From the NCBI GenBank assembly GCA_021802545.1, contig JAJZRS010000022.1, positions 1 through 49,163 on the forward strand: DNA of 49,163 nt. Reading direction: 5' to 3'. The stretch is from Pseudomonadota bacterium (lineage in GTDB: Bacteria > Pseudomonadota > Gammaproteobacteria > Burkholderiales > JABEVD01). The notes under the pieces are model-generated. The model saw nothing but the letters and a program-made list of their open reading frames with translations. It did not search any database and was not told the DNA's origin. A program made the translations under genes and the position numbers. Each line of letters begins with the position of its first letter. The first letter of the stretch is position 1. Shown here in pieces: positions 33,391 through 42,277 of the stretch.

Positions 33391-35280
33391 TCACGACTGC
33401 TTGTTTTTGGCGAGCACTACCCTGTTCCGCCCGCTTTTCTTCGCCTCGTAGAGCGCCGTGTCGGCGGATTTGATCAGGCCTTCGAAGCTTCTCATGGCTG
33501 GTCGTCTGGAGGCTGCGCCGATGCTGACCGTCAGCCTGATCTTCAGCGTCTCTTTGAAGTAGGGGGAGGATTCGACAGCGCTTCTGAACCGTTCGGCGCA
33601 ATTCATCGCTGCAGTCGCATTGGCGCTCGGCAGAATGGCGAGGAATTCCTCGCCGCCGAAACGGCAGATCGCGTCCTGAACCCGCATTGCGCCCCTCAAT
33701 ATCAGCGCGATATGGCGGATGACTTCGTCGCCGATGTCGTGGCCGTGAAGATCGTTGACCGACTTGAACTTGTCGATATCGATCATCAGGCAGGACAGGA
33801 CCTGGGTGCGCTTCCATTCTGTCGCGAGACGCTCGATGGCGTAGCGCCTGTTGGGCAGGCCGGAAAGCTGGTCTGTCATGGAAGCCTTCTGGGCGCGCCT
33901 GTTGGCGACGGCGAGTTCGGCTGCGACGTTGCGCAAGGATTCGCTCTGGCTCAAAAGCTCTTCCCTCATCCTGACGAAGCGCTGGCCGGCAAGCACGCGG
34001 GCTGCAAGTTCCATTGCGCCGTAAGGCTTGGTCATAACGGCATCGGCCCCGGCTGCGAAGGCGCCGACGAGTTCTTCTTCGGTGTTCGCCGAGACGAACA
34101 GGATCATGTAGACGAATTTTCCGGAAGGAAGCTCGCGCATTGCCTTGGCGAATTCGATCCCGGACGACAGGTCGCAGATGACGAGCTGCGGGTCCGAGTC
34201 AAGGGCGAGCTGCAGCGCATCCTTCAGGTTCGTGGCGATTTCGACCGAATGCCCGAGTGAGGAAACCTCGTGGGAGAGCCTGCCGAGGGAATTCATCTCG
34301 TCCCCGGCCAGCATGATCCTGAGCGGAAATTCGAGATGGGGATTGGGTTTTCCAGTTTCTTCGGGCGCATCTTCAGGGAGGGCTGCGATCATTTCCGCGA
34401 AGTTCGGCAGATCGCGGCTAGGGACCTCGAGTATCCTGCTCCATTCCTGCCACTGCGAGACGGCATCGTTGCTGAGCGCGATGAAATCGTCCTGGTCGAG
34501 ATCCCATTCGGACGCCAACTTGAGGAATTCGGGCATGCTCCGCACGATCGCCTTTTCCCCTGAAACGAGCCTGTCTGCGAGCATGTCGGCGAAATGCCAG
34601 ATTCTGCACAGGCCGTATTCCCTCGTCCCTTTCGTGAAGCCTGCACCTTCCAGGTCAATGTGACGGCTTGCGGCATCCGCGAACATCTGCGGAAGCATCC
34701 AGTCTTCCAGCAGGGCGCCCGTCAATTCTACATGGTCGGTTTCGAATCGCGCTTTCTCCCAAAGGCGCTGTTTCTCGATGGGGATCCTCGCGCCCAGGAT
34801 CTCGGAATAGGCGACGGGATAGAGCGTGGCGAGCGCCAGCATGCCGACGTTCGACAGGAGCGCGCCGACGAAGCATTCCTCGGGTTGGGCCACCCTTTCC
34901 CGTTCGCAGAGCATCTGGGAGACGATGGCAGCTGCAAGCGACTTGGACCAGAAGCGCATATAGTCGAATTGCTTGCAGGCGCCGCGCCTGTTTCCGGCAA
35001 GAATGGAAAAGCCGATCGCAAGCTGCCTGGTCGCGTCCAGCCCGAGCAGGTTGAGCGCGCTCGAGACGGAGGCGATGGATCTCGTCCCGGCTTTCAGCAC
35101 GTTCGCGCTCTTGATCAGCTTGCCGCTCAACGAAGGATCGGCTTTCACGACGTGGGCGATTTCGGAAAGGGAGACGTCGGGTTTTCTGGTAAGCTGGAAT
35201 ATCGCGAGCGCAACGCCTGCCGGGGAGGGGAGGTCGCCGCTGGCCTTCAGTTCTTCGAAATTCGATTTGAACTTGTTCAT
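33391..35280 (-). CDS. HDOD-REC-GGDEF diguanylate cyclase
   Basis: A 629-residue cytoplasmic protein. The HDOD domain (about 1-290; LPSPAGVALAIFQLTRKPDVSLSEIAHVVKADPSLSGKLIKSAN) is a signalling version of the HD fold without full catalytic residues. A receiver-like domain (about 305-420) has an Asp in LVICDLSSG and KPYG but a weak acidic pocket (LAGDE). After a coiled coil, the GGDEF domain (about 445-625) has GGEEF with an RVQD I-site five residues before it. It should make cyclic di-GMP. It is divergent from the gamma-glutamyltransferase gene with about 50 bp between starts. The domain order is uncommon but known. Confidence 0.88.
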   Translation of the reverse strand: MNKFKSNFEELKASGDLPSPAGVALAIFQLTRKPDVSLSEIAHVVKADPSLSGKLIKSANVLKAGTRSIASVSSALNLLGLDATRQLAIGFSILAGNRRGACKQFDYMRFWSKSLAAAIVSQMLCERERVAQPEECFVGALLSNVGMLALATLYPVAYSEILGARIPIEKQRLWEKARFETDHVELTGALLEDWMLPQMFADAASRHIDLEGAGFTKGTREYGLCRIWHFADMLADRLVSGEKAIVRSMPEFLKLASEWDLDQDDFIALSNDAVSQWQEWSRILEVPSRDLPNFAEMIAALPEDAPEETGKPNPHLEFPLRIMLAGDEMNSLGRLSHEVSSLGHSVEIATNLKDALQLALDSDPQLVICDLSSGIEFAKAMRELPSGKFVYMILFVSANTEEELVGAFAAGADAVMTKPYGAMELAARVLAGQRFVRMREELLSQSESLRNVAAELAVANRRAQKASMTDQLSGLPNRRYAIERLATEWKRTQVLSCLMIDIDKFKSVNDLHGHDIGDEVIRHIALILRGAMRVQDAICRFGGEEFLAILPSANATAAMNCAERFRSAVESSPYFKETLKIRLTVSIGAASRRPAMRSFEGLIKSADTALYEAKKSGRNRVVLAKNKQS

Positions 35281-35334
35281 TGCTTTTATACGGTATTTAT
35301 TTCCTTCAAATACATTCTATACCATACGATGACA

Positions 35335-37053
35335 ATGAAAAATATACTGATTCTTTTGTTCCTTAGCGTTTCATGCGGCGCTTCCGCTGCCGGATTCAAT
35401 CCTCCTGAAGCATCTACCGGGGTGAGACTGCAGCAGCGCGCCACGGGGATGCACGGCATGGTTGCAGCCGCCAATCCCTATGCGGTGCGCGCAGCGATGG
35501 AAATGCTGAATATGGGCGGCGATGCTGCGGACGCGGCCGTCGCGGCCCAGATGGTGCTGAATCTCGTCGAGCCGCAGTCGTCCGGAATAGGCGGGGGCGC
35601 TTTCCTGCTTTACTATTCGAAAGGGAAAATTTCCGCTTTCGACGGGAGGGAAACCGCGCCAAGTGCTGACACCCCCGAGCTTTTCCTGGACAAAAAGGGT
35701 GAGCCGCTCGAATTCTACGATGCGGTCGTCGGCGGGAAATCGGTCGGCGTGCCCGGCACGCTGCGCATGCTCGAGATGGTCCACAAGAAATACGGCAGGC
35801 TGCCCTGGAAGACGCTGTTCAGGCCTGCGATCGATCTTTGCGAAAAAGGATTCATCGTCTCTCCCAGGCTCCATGTTCTTCTTTCGAAAGACCGGTACCT
35901 GAAGCTCAATGAGGCAGCGAGGGCTTACTTCTACCATGAGGACGGCAGCGCCAGAAGCATCGGGGAGAAACTGAAGAATCCCGGGCTTGCAAGGGTTTTC
36001 AGAAAGATAGCGAAAGGCGGGGCGGATGCCTTCTACAATGGAAAAATTGCATCCGATATCGTGGAAGCGGTGCGGACGAACGAAAGAAACCCCGGGCTTA
36101 TGACGCTTGCCGACCTTTCCGTATACAGGGCTGTCGAGCGAGAAGCCGTTTGCGGAAGCTACAGGACCTGGAAGATATGCGGCATGCCGCCGCCGAGTTC
36201 GGGGGGCGTCACCGTCATCCAGATCATGGGCATGCTTTCCGGATTCGATCTCGGGAAGGCGCCCGAAACCGAGCAGGCGGTCCATTGGATCGCCGAGGCA
36301 GAGAGGCTCGCCTTCGCCGACAGGGACCGCTATCTCGCCGATCCCGACTTCGTGCCGGTTCCGCTTCCCGGCATGATCGATCCATCCTATCTTGCTTCCC
36401 GCGCATCCTTGATCGAGAAAAGCGAGGCGATGAAGCATGTTTTTCCGGGAAAACCGCCAGGCTCTGAAAAAATAAAAACGGAAGGGGCCGGCGCAATGGA
36501 ATTCCATTCGACGAGCCATCTTTCCATCGTCGACAAATGGGGAAATGCAGTCTCAATGACGTCCTCGATCGAGAACGCCTTCGGAAGCCGGGTGATGGTG
36601 GACGGCTTCATGCTCAACAACGAGCTGACAGATTTCTCATTCCTTCCCGAGAAGGACGGCCAGCCAGTCGCTAACCGGGTCGGACCGAAAAAGCGGCCGA
36701 GGAGCTCGATGGCTCCCATCTTCGTTTTCGACGGCAAGGGGCTCTATGCGGTACTGGGTTCCCCGGGAGGGCCCTTCATCATCGACATCGTGGCGAAAAC
36801 CCTCGTCGCCCTGCTCGACTGGCATCTCGACATGGCCGATGCGGCCGCTCTCCCCGATTTCGGAAGCATAGGCGGCCCCATCCTCCTCGAGAAGGGTACG
36901 CCGCTCGAAGCATTGAGGAACCCGCTCGAAAAGCGCGGCCACGAAACCAGAATCATGGACCTCAACAGCGGCGTGCACGGCGTCCTGAGGATGCCTACAG
37001 GGTGGCAAGGCGGGGCAGATCCCAGAAGGGAAGGCATTGCAATCGGGTATTGA
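35335..37053 (+). CDS. ggt: Gamma-glutamyltransferase
   Basis: An exported, self-cleaving N-terminal-nucleophile enzyme of about 572 residues that removes the gamma-glutamyl group of glutathione in the periplasm. A signal peptide (MKNILILLFLSVSCGASA) is followed by the large-subunit motif SSGIGGGAF, FDGRETAP and PSSGGVTV. The cleavage/catalytic Thr is about residue 393 in HSTSHLSIVD, and the small subunit carries NNELTDFSF and SSMAPIFVFDGKG. Two ATGs (35329, 35335) are possible; neither has a ribosome site, and a TATACC box lies only a few bases upstream, so a near-leaderless transcript is possible. The open frame extends much further upstream, but that part is antisense to the HDOD gene. Confidence 0.9.
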   Translation: MKNILILLFLSVSCGASAAGFNPPEASTGVRLQQRATGMHGMVAAANPYAVRAAMEMLNMGGDAADAAVAAQMVLNLVEPQSSGIGGGAFLLYYSKGKISAFDGRETAPSADTPELFLDKKGEPLEFYDAVVGGKSVGVPGTLRMLEMVHKKYGRLPWKTLFRPAIDLCEKGFIVSPRLHVLLSKDRYLKLNEAARAYFYHEDGSARSIGEKLKNPGLARVFRKIAKGGADAFYNGKIASDIVEAVRTNERNPGLMTLADLSVYRAVEREAVCGSYRTWKICGMPPPSSGGVTVIQIMGMLSGFDLGKAPETEQAVHWIAEAERLAFADRDRYLADPDFVPVPLPGMIDPSYLASRASLIEKSEAMKHVFPGKPPGSEKIKTEGAGAMEFHSTSHLSIVDKWGNAVSMTSSIENAFGSRVMVDGFMLNNELTDFSFLPEKDGQPVANRVGPKKRPRSSMAPIFVFDGKGLYAVLGSPGGPFIIDIVAKTLVALLDWHLDMADAAALPDFGSIGGPILLEKGTPLEALRNPLEKRGHETRIMDLNSGVHGVLRMPTGWQGGADPRREGIAIGY

Positions 37054-37077
37054 GTTATTGAAAAAAGTTCCTATTAT
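37050..37077 (+). promoter_or_regulatory. Promoter, near-identical copy at 21665
   Basis: TTGAGT (37050-37055, overlapping the ggt stop codon), 16-base spacer, TATTAT (37072-37077). It shares TTGAGTTATTGA and CCTATTATTG at identical spacing with the promoter at 21665-21692, and drives the small exported protein gene at 37101. Confidence 0.6.
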
Positions 37078-37100
37078 TGTAGTTAACGAAGGGAGGACGC

Positions 37101-37463
37101 ATGGACATACGCATCTTGTTCCTTTTTTTCGCAATATTCGCGATAGCGACGACCGCCTTTTCCATGGGAAGCAAGGCGGCATTCTGGCATGAGGGCTCTG
37201 CCCAGATCACTTGGCCGAAGGCAGGCACGCTGATCGATGGAGAAGCGAAGAACGAGCTTGTCTACGATTTCCACCCCAGCCTCGATGGGCACCACCTGCG
37301 CATTTATGTCGACGGCGAGCCTCCGGTTGTCGTGCGCGAATGGAGAGGCAGCTACACGCTTCCCCTGCTCGGCATGGGAAGGCACGTGATCTGCATCAAG
37401 GAAACGAACGCCATGCGCTCAATGACAGGGCTGTCGAAGTGCGTGACGGTCGTCGCGAAATAG
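37101..37463 (+). CDS. Exported 120-residue protein, Ig-like
   Basis: A small secreted or periplasmic protein. A signal peptide (MDIRILFLFFAIFAIATTAFS) is followed by about 100 residues of beta-rich sequence (LVYDFHPSLDGHHLRIYVDGEPPVVVREWRGSYTLPLLGMGRHVICIKETN) that looks like an immunoglobulin/fibronectin-type fold, with two Cys that could form a disulfide. The family is unknown to me. It has a promoter overlapping the ggt stop and a GAAGGGAGG ribosome site. Its stop abuts that of the convergent SrkA gene. Confidence 0.75.
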   Translation: MDIRILFLFFAIFAIATTAFSMGSKAAFWHEGSAQITWPKAGTLIDGEAKNELVYDFHPSLDGHHLRIYVDGEPPVVVREWRGSYTLPLLGMGRHVICIKETNAMRSMTGLSKCVTVVAK

Positions 37464-38435
37464 TCAGGAATGCAGGAGCGGCATCTCTTCCATGAGCGCA
37501 ATCTGCTCCTTCAGCTCGAGTATCCTGTCCTGCCAGTAGCGTGCCGTGCCGAACCAGGGAAAAGCCAGCGGAAAGGCGGGGTCTTCCCAGCGCCTGGCCA
37601 GCCAGGCCGAATAGTGGATCAGGCGCAATGTCCTCAGCGCCTCGACGAGATAAAGCTCCTTTTCGTCGAAATCGCAGAAATCCTCATATCCGGAAAGGAG
37701 GCTCGTCAGCTGGCGAGTCATGTCCGCCCGCTCGCCCGAGAGCAGAAGCCATAGATCCTGGATCGCTGGACCCATCCTGCTGTCGTCGAAATCGACGAAG
37801 TGAGGACCCGCTTCAGTCCAGAGAATGTTCCCGGCGTGACAGTCGCCGTGAAGACGGATGGAGCGGTATTCCCCGGCACGGTCGAATGCGCGCTTTGCCC
37901 CTTCCAGGGCGAGATTGACTGTGCCTTCGTACGATTCGAGCAGCTCGGCCGGAATGTGGTTGCCTGAAAGCAGGTAATCCCTCGGTTCGATGCCGAAGCT
38001 TTCGATGTCGATCGAAGGGCGGAACCTGTAGGATTCTGTCCTGCCGATGGCATGGATCCTGCCCAGGAATCTTCCCATCCATTCGAGCGCATTCAAGTCT
38101 TCGAGTTCTGGCGCCCGTCCTCCCTTTCTTTCGAATACGGCGAACCTGAACCCGCCGTATTCATGCAGCGTCTTGCCTGCGAGTTCCAGAGGCGGAACGA
38201 CTGGAATTTCGGCGTCGAACAGGGATTTCACGAAGGCATGCTCTTCCAGGATGGCGTCATTCGACCAGCGCGCTTTCCTGTAGAATTTCGCGACAAGCGG
38301 CGGGCCTTCTTCCATGCCGACCTGATAGACCCGGTTTTCGTAGCTGTTGAGGGCGAGAAGCCGCCCGTTTCCGCGAAGCCCCGCGTGCTCCAGGCTGTCG
38401 AGGATGAGATCTGGCGTCAGTGTAGAATAGCTCAT
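37464..38435 (-). CDS. srkA: Stress response kinase A (YihE/RdoA family)
   Basis: A 323-residue aminoglycoside-phosphotransferase-like Ser/Thr kinase. Catalytic motifs are HGDCHAGNILW (catalytic Asp/Asn) and FVDFDDSRMGP (metal-binding Asp), and NSYENRVYQVG, VAKFYRKARWS form the ATP lobe. In E. coli SrkA limits damage from oxidative stress and death signalling. Length is typical. The gene is single, with its start about 40 bp from the divergent cyclic-nucleotide-binding gene. Confidence 0.9.
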   Translation of the reverse strand: MSYSTLTPDLILDSLEHAGLRGNGRLLALNSYENRVYQVGMEEGPPLVAKFYRKARWSNDAILEEHAFVKSLFDAEIPVVPPLELAGKTLHEYGGFRFAVFERKGGRAPELEDLNALEWMGRFLGRIHAIGRTESYRFRPSIDIESFGIEPRDYLLSGNHIPAELLESYEGTVNLALEGAKRAFDRAGEYRSIRLHGDCHAGNILWTEAGPHFVDFDDSRMGPAIQDLWLLLSGERADMTRQLTSLLSGYEDFCDFDEKELYLVEALRTLRLIHYSAWLARRWEDPAFPLAFPWFGTARYWQDRILELKEQIALMEEMPLLHS

Positions 38436-38476
38436 TGCCCTATTTTACATGCTGTACGAATTTCCCTTATAGTTGC

Positions 38477-38836
38477 ATGAGGGGGGTGAGCGAATTTCCT
38501 GTCAAGGAGTATTTCAAGCAAACAGTGGTCTTCGAGGAAGGGGAGCTCGGGGACAAGGCCTACGTCCTGAAAAAGGGCAAGGTCGAGATATCGAAGAGGA
38601 CGGCCACGGGCAGAAGAGTCGTCGCCGTGATCGATGCCGTTTCGATATTCGGCGAAATGGCGCTGATATCCGAAGACTACAAGCGGACTGCGACGGCGCG
38701 CGCGCTCGAGATGATCGAAGTGATCGAGATAGACAAAAAGAAATTCGAGAAGCTGATGGCGGCGACTCCGGGCATCATCAGCATGGTCATGAAAACCTTG
38801 GCGAAGCGCCTCGCAGACGAGACGGAAAAACGCTGA
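38477..38836 (+). CDS. Cyclic-nucleotide-binding (cNMP) domain protein
   Basis: A protein of about 119 residues made of one CRP-type cNMP-binding beta barrel: VVFEEGELGDKAYVLKKGKVEISKR, then VIDAVSIFGEMALISEDYKRTATARALE, which is the phosphate-binding cassette with its Glu and Arg (FGEMAL, RTATA). It has no HTH, so it is not a CRP-like regulator but may be a ligand sensor acting on another protein. Start is uncertain: ATG 38477 lies four bases after a TATAGT box (leaderless option), and GTG 38486 follows a G-rich stretch. Confidence 0.82.
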   Translation: MRGVSEFPVKEYFKQTVVFEEGELGDKAYVLKKGKVEISKRTATGRRVVAVIDAVSIFGEMALISEDYKRTATARALEMIEVIEIDKKKFEKLMAATPGIISMVMKTLAKRLADETEKR

Positions 38837-38921
38837 CCGCCCATTCCCGAAACCCGACCGTTTGTCGGCCGGCCGCGCCATCTGTCGCTCCTTTCCTGCC
38901 GCATGTCGGAAATCCCTTGTT

Positions 38922-38950
38922 TTGTTAAGTGCATGTTCTTAAATTAGGAT
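38922..38950 (+). promoter_or_regulatory. Promoter of the exported 262-residue protein gene
   Basis: TTGTTA (38922-38927), 17-base spacer, TAGGAT (38945-38950). The gene starts at 38978 with an AAAGGGA ribosome site. A strong terminator ends the gene, so it forms a single-gene unit. Confidence 0.5.
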
Positions 38951-38977
38951 TGTACGCATATCGAAAAGGGATTCATC

Positions 38978-39766
38978 ATGAAAAAATCATCCATGCTTCT
39001 GGGGTCGCTCCTCTTCGGCCTGCCCGCCGTAGCCCTGGCGAGCACGAATTGCACGGGCACGATCGTCACGGCCTGTGGCCTGCAGATCGTGAAGTCGGTC
39101 TGCAGCACGACGGAAAGTACGGACAGTGACCCGGACGAGCAGTCCGAGCTTCACGGCCCGGACGACGGCCATTCCGCCAGAACCCAGACGCTCGATATCA
39201 ATGAAAGCGACGGAACGAACACCTACAGGCAGGACGACAATGTTCCGCCTTCGCATTATCCGGGTCAGCAGAATAACTACAATTTCTCCTATACCGATCC
39301 GCGCGGCGTCGTGCACAACGTCGACCACAGTCAGCGCATGGGCACTTCTCCCGACAACAAGATCACCATCTGCCACAGGATGGGCGGCGCCAGGGTGACG
39401 CTCGACATTCCGGACGATCAGATCGACGGCGTCAGGGCGCACGGCCATGGCAACCATCCGCTCGATACCCTCGGGCGTTGCCAGGACCAGGAAGATTCGT
39501 CGGGGAACGACGATCCGGCCAAGATCGCCAATGCCGTCAAGCTTTCCGAGAATTCCTCGGTGACGCCGAGCGTGGCCGGATGCCTTGCGGCTCCTGCGGG
39601 AACGAATGTGACGGTAACCCTTGCCGGAGGCTCGACCTGGACGGGAGCGGCTCCCGGCTGCAATGCCCCTGGCGTGTTCTGCAGCGTTCCGGTCGGCGGT
39701 TCGGCGAGCGGATCTCCAGACTTCAGCTCCGGCCCGAACAGGGGCGCCGTCAGGTCCATCCGCTAA
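38978..39766 (+). CDS. Exported protein with CH...HGHG...C domain
   Basis: A 262-residue secreted protein. A signal peptide (MKKSSMLLGSLLFGLPAVALA) is followed by an acidic Ser/Asp-rich region and, at about residues 130-170, KITICHRMGGARVTLDIP... and AHGHGNHPLDTLGRC. This resembles a small Cys/His domain (ICH...HGD...C) found in many bacterial surface proteins. The C-terminal 80 residues are Gly/Ser/Ala-rich with paired Cys (GCLAAPAG, GCNAPGVFC). No anchor or sorting signal is seen. It has its own promoter and terminator. Function unknown. Confidence 0.78.
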   Translation: MKKSSMLLGSLLFGLPAVALASTNCTGTIVTACGLQIVKSVCSTTESTDSDPDEQSELHGPDDGHSARTQTLDINESDGTNTYRQDDNVPPSHYPGQQNNYNFSYTDPRGVVHNVDHSQRMGTSPDNKITICHRMGGARVTLDIPDDQIDGVRAHGHGNHPLDTLGRCQDQEDSSGNDDPAKIANAVKLSENSSVTPSVAGCLAAPAGTNVTVTLAGGSTWTGAAPGCNAPGVFCSVPVGGSASGSPDFSSGPNRGAVRSIR

Positions 39767-39780
39767 GTAAAACCCCTTGG

Positions 39781-39811
39781 CCCGGCCGCCAGGCCGGGTT
39801 TTTTTATTTTT
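39781..39811 (+). terminator. Rho-independent terminator
   Basis: CCCGGCC-GCCA-GGCCGGG (39781-39798) followed by seven T residues, A and five more T. It lies 14 bp after the stop of the exported 262-residue protein gene and is the strongest terminator in the window. Confidence 0.9.
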
Positions 39812-39875
39812 AGTCGGACAGTATTGACTGGAATTTTCATGCCGGTTAAGGTTGCGAAAACCCTGAAAGGCCGGA

Positions 39876-40619
39876 ATGGAAAGTTACTCCCAGCTTGCCG
39901 TGGCGCTTGCCGCCCTGACGCTCTTCGCAGTCGAGTCGATCTGGCCGAACCATCGCGCCCGCTTCGATCTGAAATGGGCTGCCCGTTCCCTGGGACTGAC
40001 CGTGCTCGGCATGATTCTCGTCGCTGCCCTGGGCAGCCATTTCGATCCCTGGCTCAAGTCTTCTCGCCTCTTTCCGCCGTTGAGCGGCGATCTTGCAAAA
40101 TGGCCCGCTTATCTTTCTGGATTTCTGGGCTATATCATCGTTTCCTTCATCGTCTACTGGTGGCACAGGGCGAGGCATGCGAGCGGCCTGCTGTGGCGCA
40201 TATTCCATCAGATCCACCACAGTCCCGCGAGAATCGATGTGCTGACGACCTTCTACGCACATCCGGCTGATTTTTTCGCGAACACCTTCATCGTCAGCCT
40301 GGTGTCCTATGCCCTGCTCGGGCTCGAACCTCTTGCTGCGGGATGGTGCCTGTTCTGGGTGGGGTTTTTCGATACCTGGGAGCACACCAACGTCAAAACC
40401 CCGGTCTGGCTGGGCTATATCGTTGTTCGTCCGGAAATGCACAGGGTTCATCACGAATACGAGAAGCATGCGAAGAACTACGGCATACCCCTATGGGACA
40501 TGCTCTTCGGGACCTACGAGAATTCTTCGAGAAGGGTGGAGCTTTGCGGCTTCGGCGAGGAGAGGGAGAAGCGCCTGCTTTCCATGCTCGCTGCAAGGGA
40601 CGTTCACGAATCAGACTGA
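39876..40619 (+). CDS. Sterol desaturase/fatty acid hydroxylase family membrane protein
   Basis: A 247-residue di-iron integral membrane protein. The histidine boxes are HRARH (about 98), HQIHHS (about 112) and HRVHHE (about 190), set among four or five transmembrane helices. Such enzymes use oxygen to hydroxylate or desaturate lipids; the substrate is not predictable. The ATG at 39876 has GAAAGG upstream. It converges with the minus-strand gene ending at 40622, leaving two bases between the stops. Confidence 0.88.
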   Translation: MESYSQLAVALAALTLFAVESIWPNHRARFDLKWAARSLGLTVLGMILVAALGSHFDPWLKSSRLFPPLSGDLAKWPAYLSGFLGYIIVSFIVYWWHRARHASGLLWRIFHQIHHSPARIDVLTTFYAHPADFFANTFIVSLVSYALLGLEPLAAGWCLFWVGFFDTWEHTNVKTPVWLGYIVVRPEMHRVHHEYEKHAKNYGIPLWDMLFGTYENSSRRVELCGFGEEREKRLLSMLAARDVHESD

Positions 40620-40621
40620 TT

Positions 40622-41050
40622 TCAGGAATGCCTGCGCACGCCCGGTGGGAAACAGGTGCCTTTGATGCCGTTCTTCAACACATTGCATATGGCGAGTTCC
40701 ATGGACTTGTTTGGCGAGCGTATCACGACCACGCCAACACCATAGCGGAAAGAAACATCCCGAAGCGGGAAGCTGCTCAATGCCTGCCTGTGGCTGCCGT
40801 CCGGCCCCATCGTGCAGACAGCCTGAAGCTTGCACGACGGGCATTTGTGAAGAATGGAAGATTTCATTTTGTCCCGGATCGCTTCGCATGCGGAGCGATC
40901 GGTCTGCCCCTTGACGAAGAACTCCAGGGCGTTGCCCCGGTCGGCCTGGACGAAGACTTTCGGATAGAAGGCCGTGTAGGGAATCAGATAGATGCTTCCC
41001 CATGTGAACAGGGCGATGAGCGCGGCGAAAATGAAGAACTTCCTGATCAT
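40622..41050 (-). CDS. Hypothetical membrane-anchored protein
   Basis: A protein of about 142 residues from the ATG at 41050 (an ATG at 41077 adds nine). An N-terminal hydrophobic helix (FFIFAALIALFTWGSIYLIPYTAFY) anchors it, and the rest is periplasmic, with a CPSC motif near residue 70 and several more Cys (CTMG, CNVLKNGIKGTC). The Cys content suggests disulfides; the CxxC lacks a thioredoxin context. Family not recognised. The start overlaps by one base the stop of the upstream methyltransferase-family gene (TGATG), so both are coupled. Confidence 0.65.
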   Translation of the reverse strand: MIRKFFIFAALIALFTWGSIYLIPYTAFYPKVFVQADRGNALEFFVKGQTDRSACEAIRDKMKSSILHKCPSCKLQAVCTMGPDGSHRQALSSFPLRDVSFRYGVGVVVIRSPNKSMELAICNVLKNGIKGTCFPPGVRRHS

Positions 41051-41724
41051 CAATAGATTCCCGGAACGAGGCGCCATGAATTGGCAAGATAGGCTTCGTA
41101 TTCCGGGAAGGTTTCGGAAAGTATCATTTCCTCCCAGTCCATGCGCCTCTTCTGGAAATAGACGGTTGCGGCGAGAACAGCGGCTGCTGCCCAGGAGCGG
41201 TACATCAGGAAAACGCCGGTGAGCGCGATGAATTCAGCCATGTAGAGCGGATGCCGGATCCTGGCATAAGGGCCTTCGGTGACCAGCGATCTCGCCTCCG
41301 GCATGATGCTGAGCGAGCGGCCCAGGCTCGTCACGGTGACGATGCAGAAGAAGTTTCCGGCGAACGAGAGCAGTGAAGATGATACGTCCATGAAGTAATC
41401 GGGCTTTGCTGCGGGAAGCAGCAGCAGGAGATAGATCGAGCACATGCCGAGCAGCGCGGCCAGCTTGGGCTGCCACGCCTCGTGCTTGCGTACCGGGCGA
41501 GTGCGGAAAGCGTGCAGGAAAATCAGGAAGCAGAGGAAGGTGAAAACCCCGACATGCGAAAGAACTGCCGCCAGGAAAGCGCCGTCTCCATCGAAGAAGG
41601 GATGCGCTACGACGATGTCCCTGAGGGACATGAATTCCCGCCAGCAGAACCATGCGGAGACGGAAATGACGGGCAGGCGCATTGCCGCATCATAGGTTTT
41701 TGAATTTAAAAGGGGAGGGTGCAT
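41050..41724 (-). CDS. Isoprenylcysteine carboxyl methyltransferase family protein
   Basis: A 224-residue membrane protein with about five helices. The C-terminal signature for the ICMT/PEMT-type fold is seen: LVTEGPYARIRHPLYMAEFIALTGV and later DWEEMILSETFPEYEAYLANSWRLVPG. These enzymes use S-adenosylmethionine to methylate membrane-associated small molecules; in bacteria the substrate is usually unknown. The ATG at 41724 is weakly supported; ATG 41682 is an alternative. It is coupled to the downstream anchored Cys-rich protein. Confidence 0.82.
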   Translation of the reverse strand: MHPPLLNSKTYDAAMRLPVISVSAWFCWREFMSLRDIVVAHPFFDGDGAFLAAVLSHVGVFTFLCFLIFLHAFRTRPVRKHEAWQPKLAALLGMCSIYLLLLLPAAKPDYFMDVSSSLLSFAGNFFCIVTVTSLGRSLSIMPEARSLVTEGPYARIRHPLYMAEFIALTGVFLMYRSWAAAAVLAATVYFQKRRMDWEEMILSETFPEYEAYLANSWRLVPGIY

Positions 41725-41755
41725 CCCGCGATTATCGCGGCTTTCCCGAAAGTCA

Positions 41756-42217
41756 TCAAGTTTGGCGGTTCTCGAACTTGACGAAATTCACCGTCTTCGT
41801 CGATCCGCAAGTACCGACATCCCCCGAGAGCATCTGGGCTTCCCAAAGCAGGTTCACGACCTCGACGTAGTTCTTGTCCGTGGCCATCTGCATGGCCGTC
41901 CTGCCGCCTTCGTTCTCAGCCTTGATTTTCGCCCCGGCCTTGATGAGCACATCGACGACGCCGGCCTCGCCATATCCTGCGGCGATCATCAAGGGCCTCA
42001 TGCCGTAGCCGATGCATTTTTCGAAGTCAGCGCCGGCTGCGATCAAGGCCTCGACGACATCAGGAAATCCCCGGTTGAGTTCCGGATTGTGGCAGGCCAT
42101 GAAGAGCGCCGTCCAGCCGCGCTCGTCAACCGCGTGGACATCGGCCCCCGCTTCGATCAGGGCTTTTACTTTTGCGGCGTCTCCATTTTTGGATGCATCG
42201 AAAAGCATTTCAGACAT
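41756..42217 (-). CDS. Ankyrin-repeat protein
   Basis: A 153-residue protein of about four ankyrin repeats: DASKNGDAAKVKALIEAGADVHAVDERGWTALFMAC, then FPDVVEALIAAGADFEKCIGYGMRPLMIAAGYGEAGVVDVLIKAGAKIKAENEGGRTAMQMA and a final partial unit. There is no signal peptide. It is a protein-binding module with unknown partner. The ATG at 42217 has GGAGGAAA seven to eight bases upstream. It is a single gene. Confidence 0.88.
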   Translation of the reverse strand: MSEMLFDASKNGDAAKVKALIEAGADVHAVDERGWTALFMACHNPELNRGFPDVVEALIAAGADFEKCIGYGMRPLMIAAGYGEAGVVDVLIKAGAKIKAENEGGRTAMQMATDKNYVEVVNLLWEAQMLSGDVGTCGSTKTVNFVKFENRQT

Positions 42218-42277
42218 GGCATTTCCTCCTTGAATAGGAAAACCATTATAGTCTTTTTTTCTTATATGTCGACAAAT

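Noticed and set aside
34594-35334. 5' extension of the gamma-glutamyltransferase frame
   Set aside because: It runs antisense through the HDOD gene and past the signal peptide; the enzyme must start at 35329 or 35335 to be exported.
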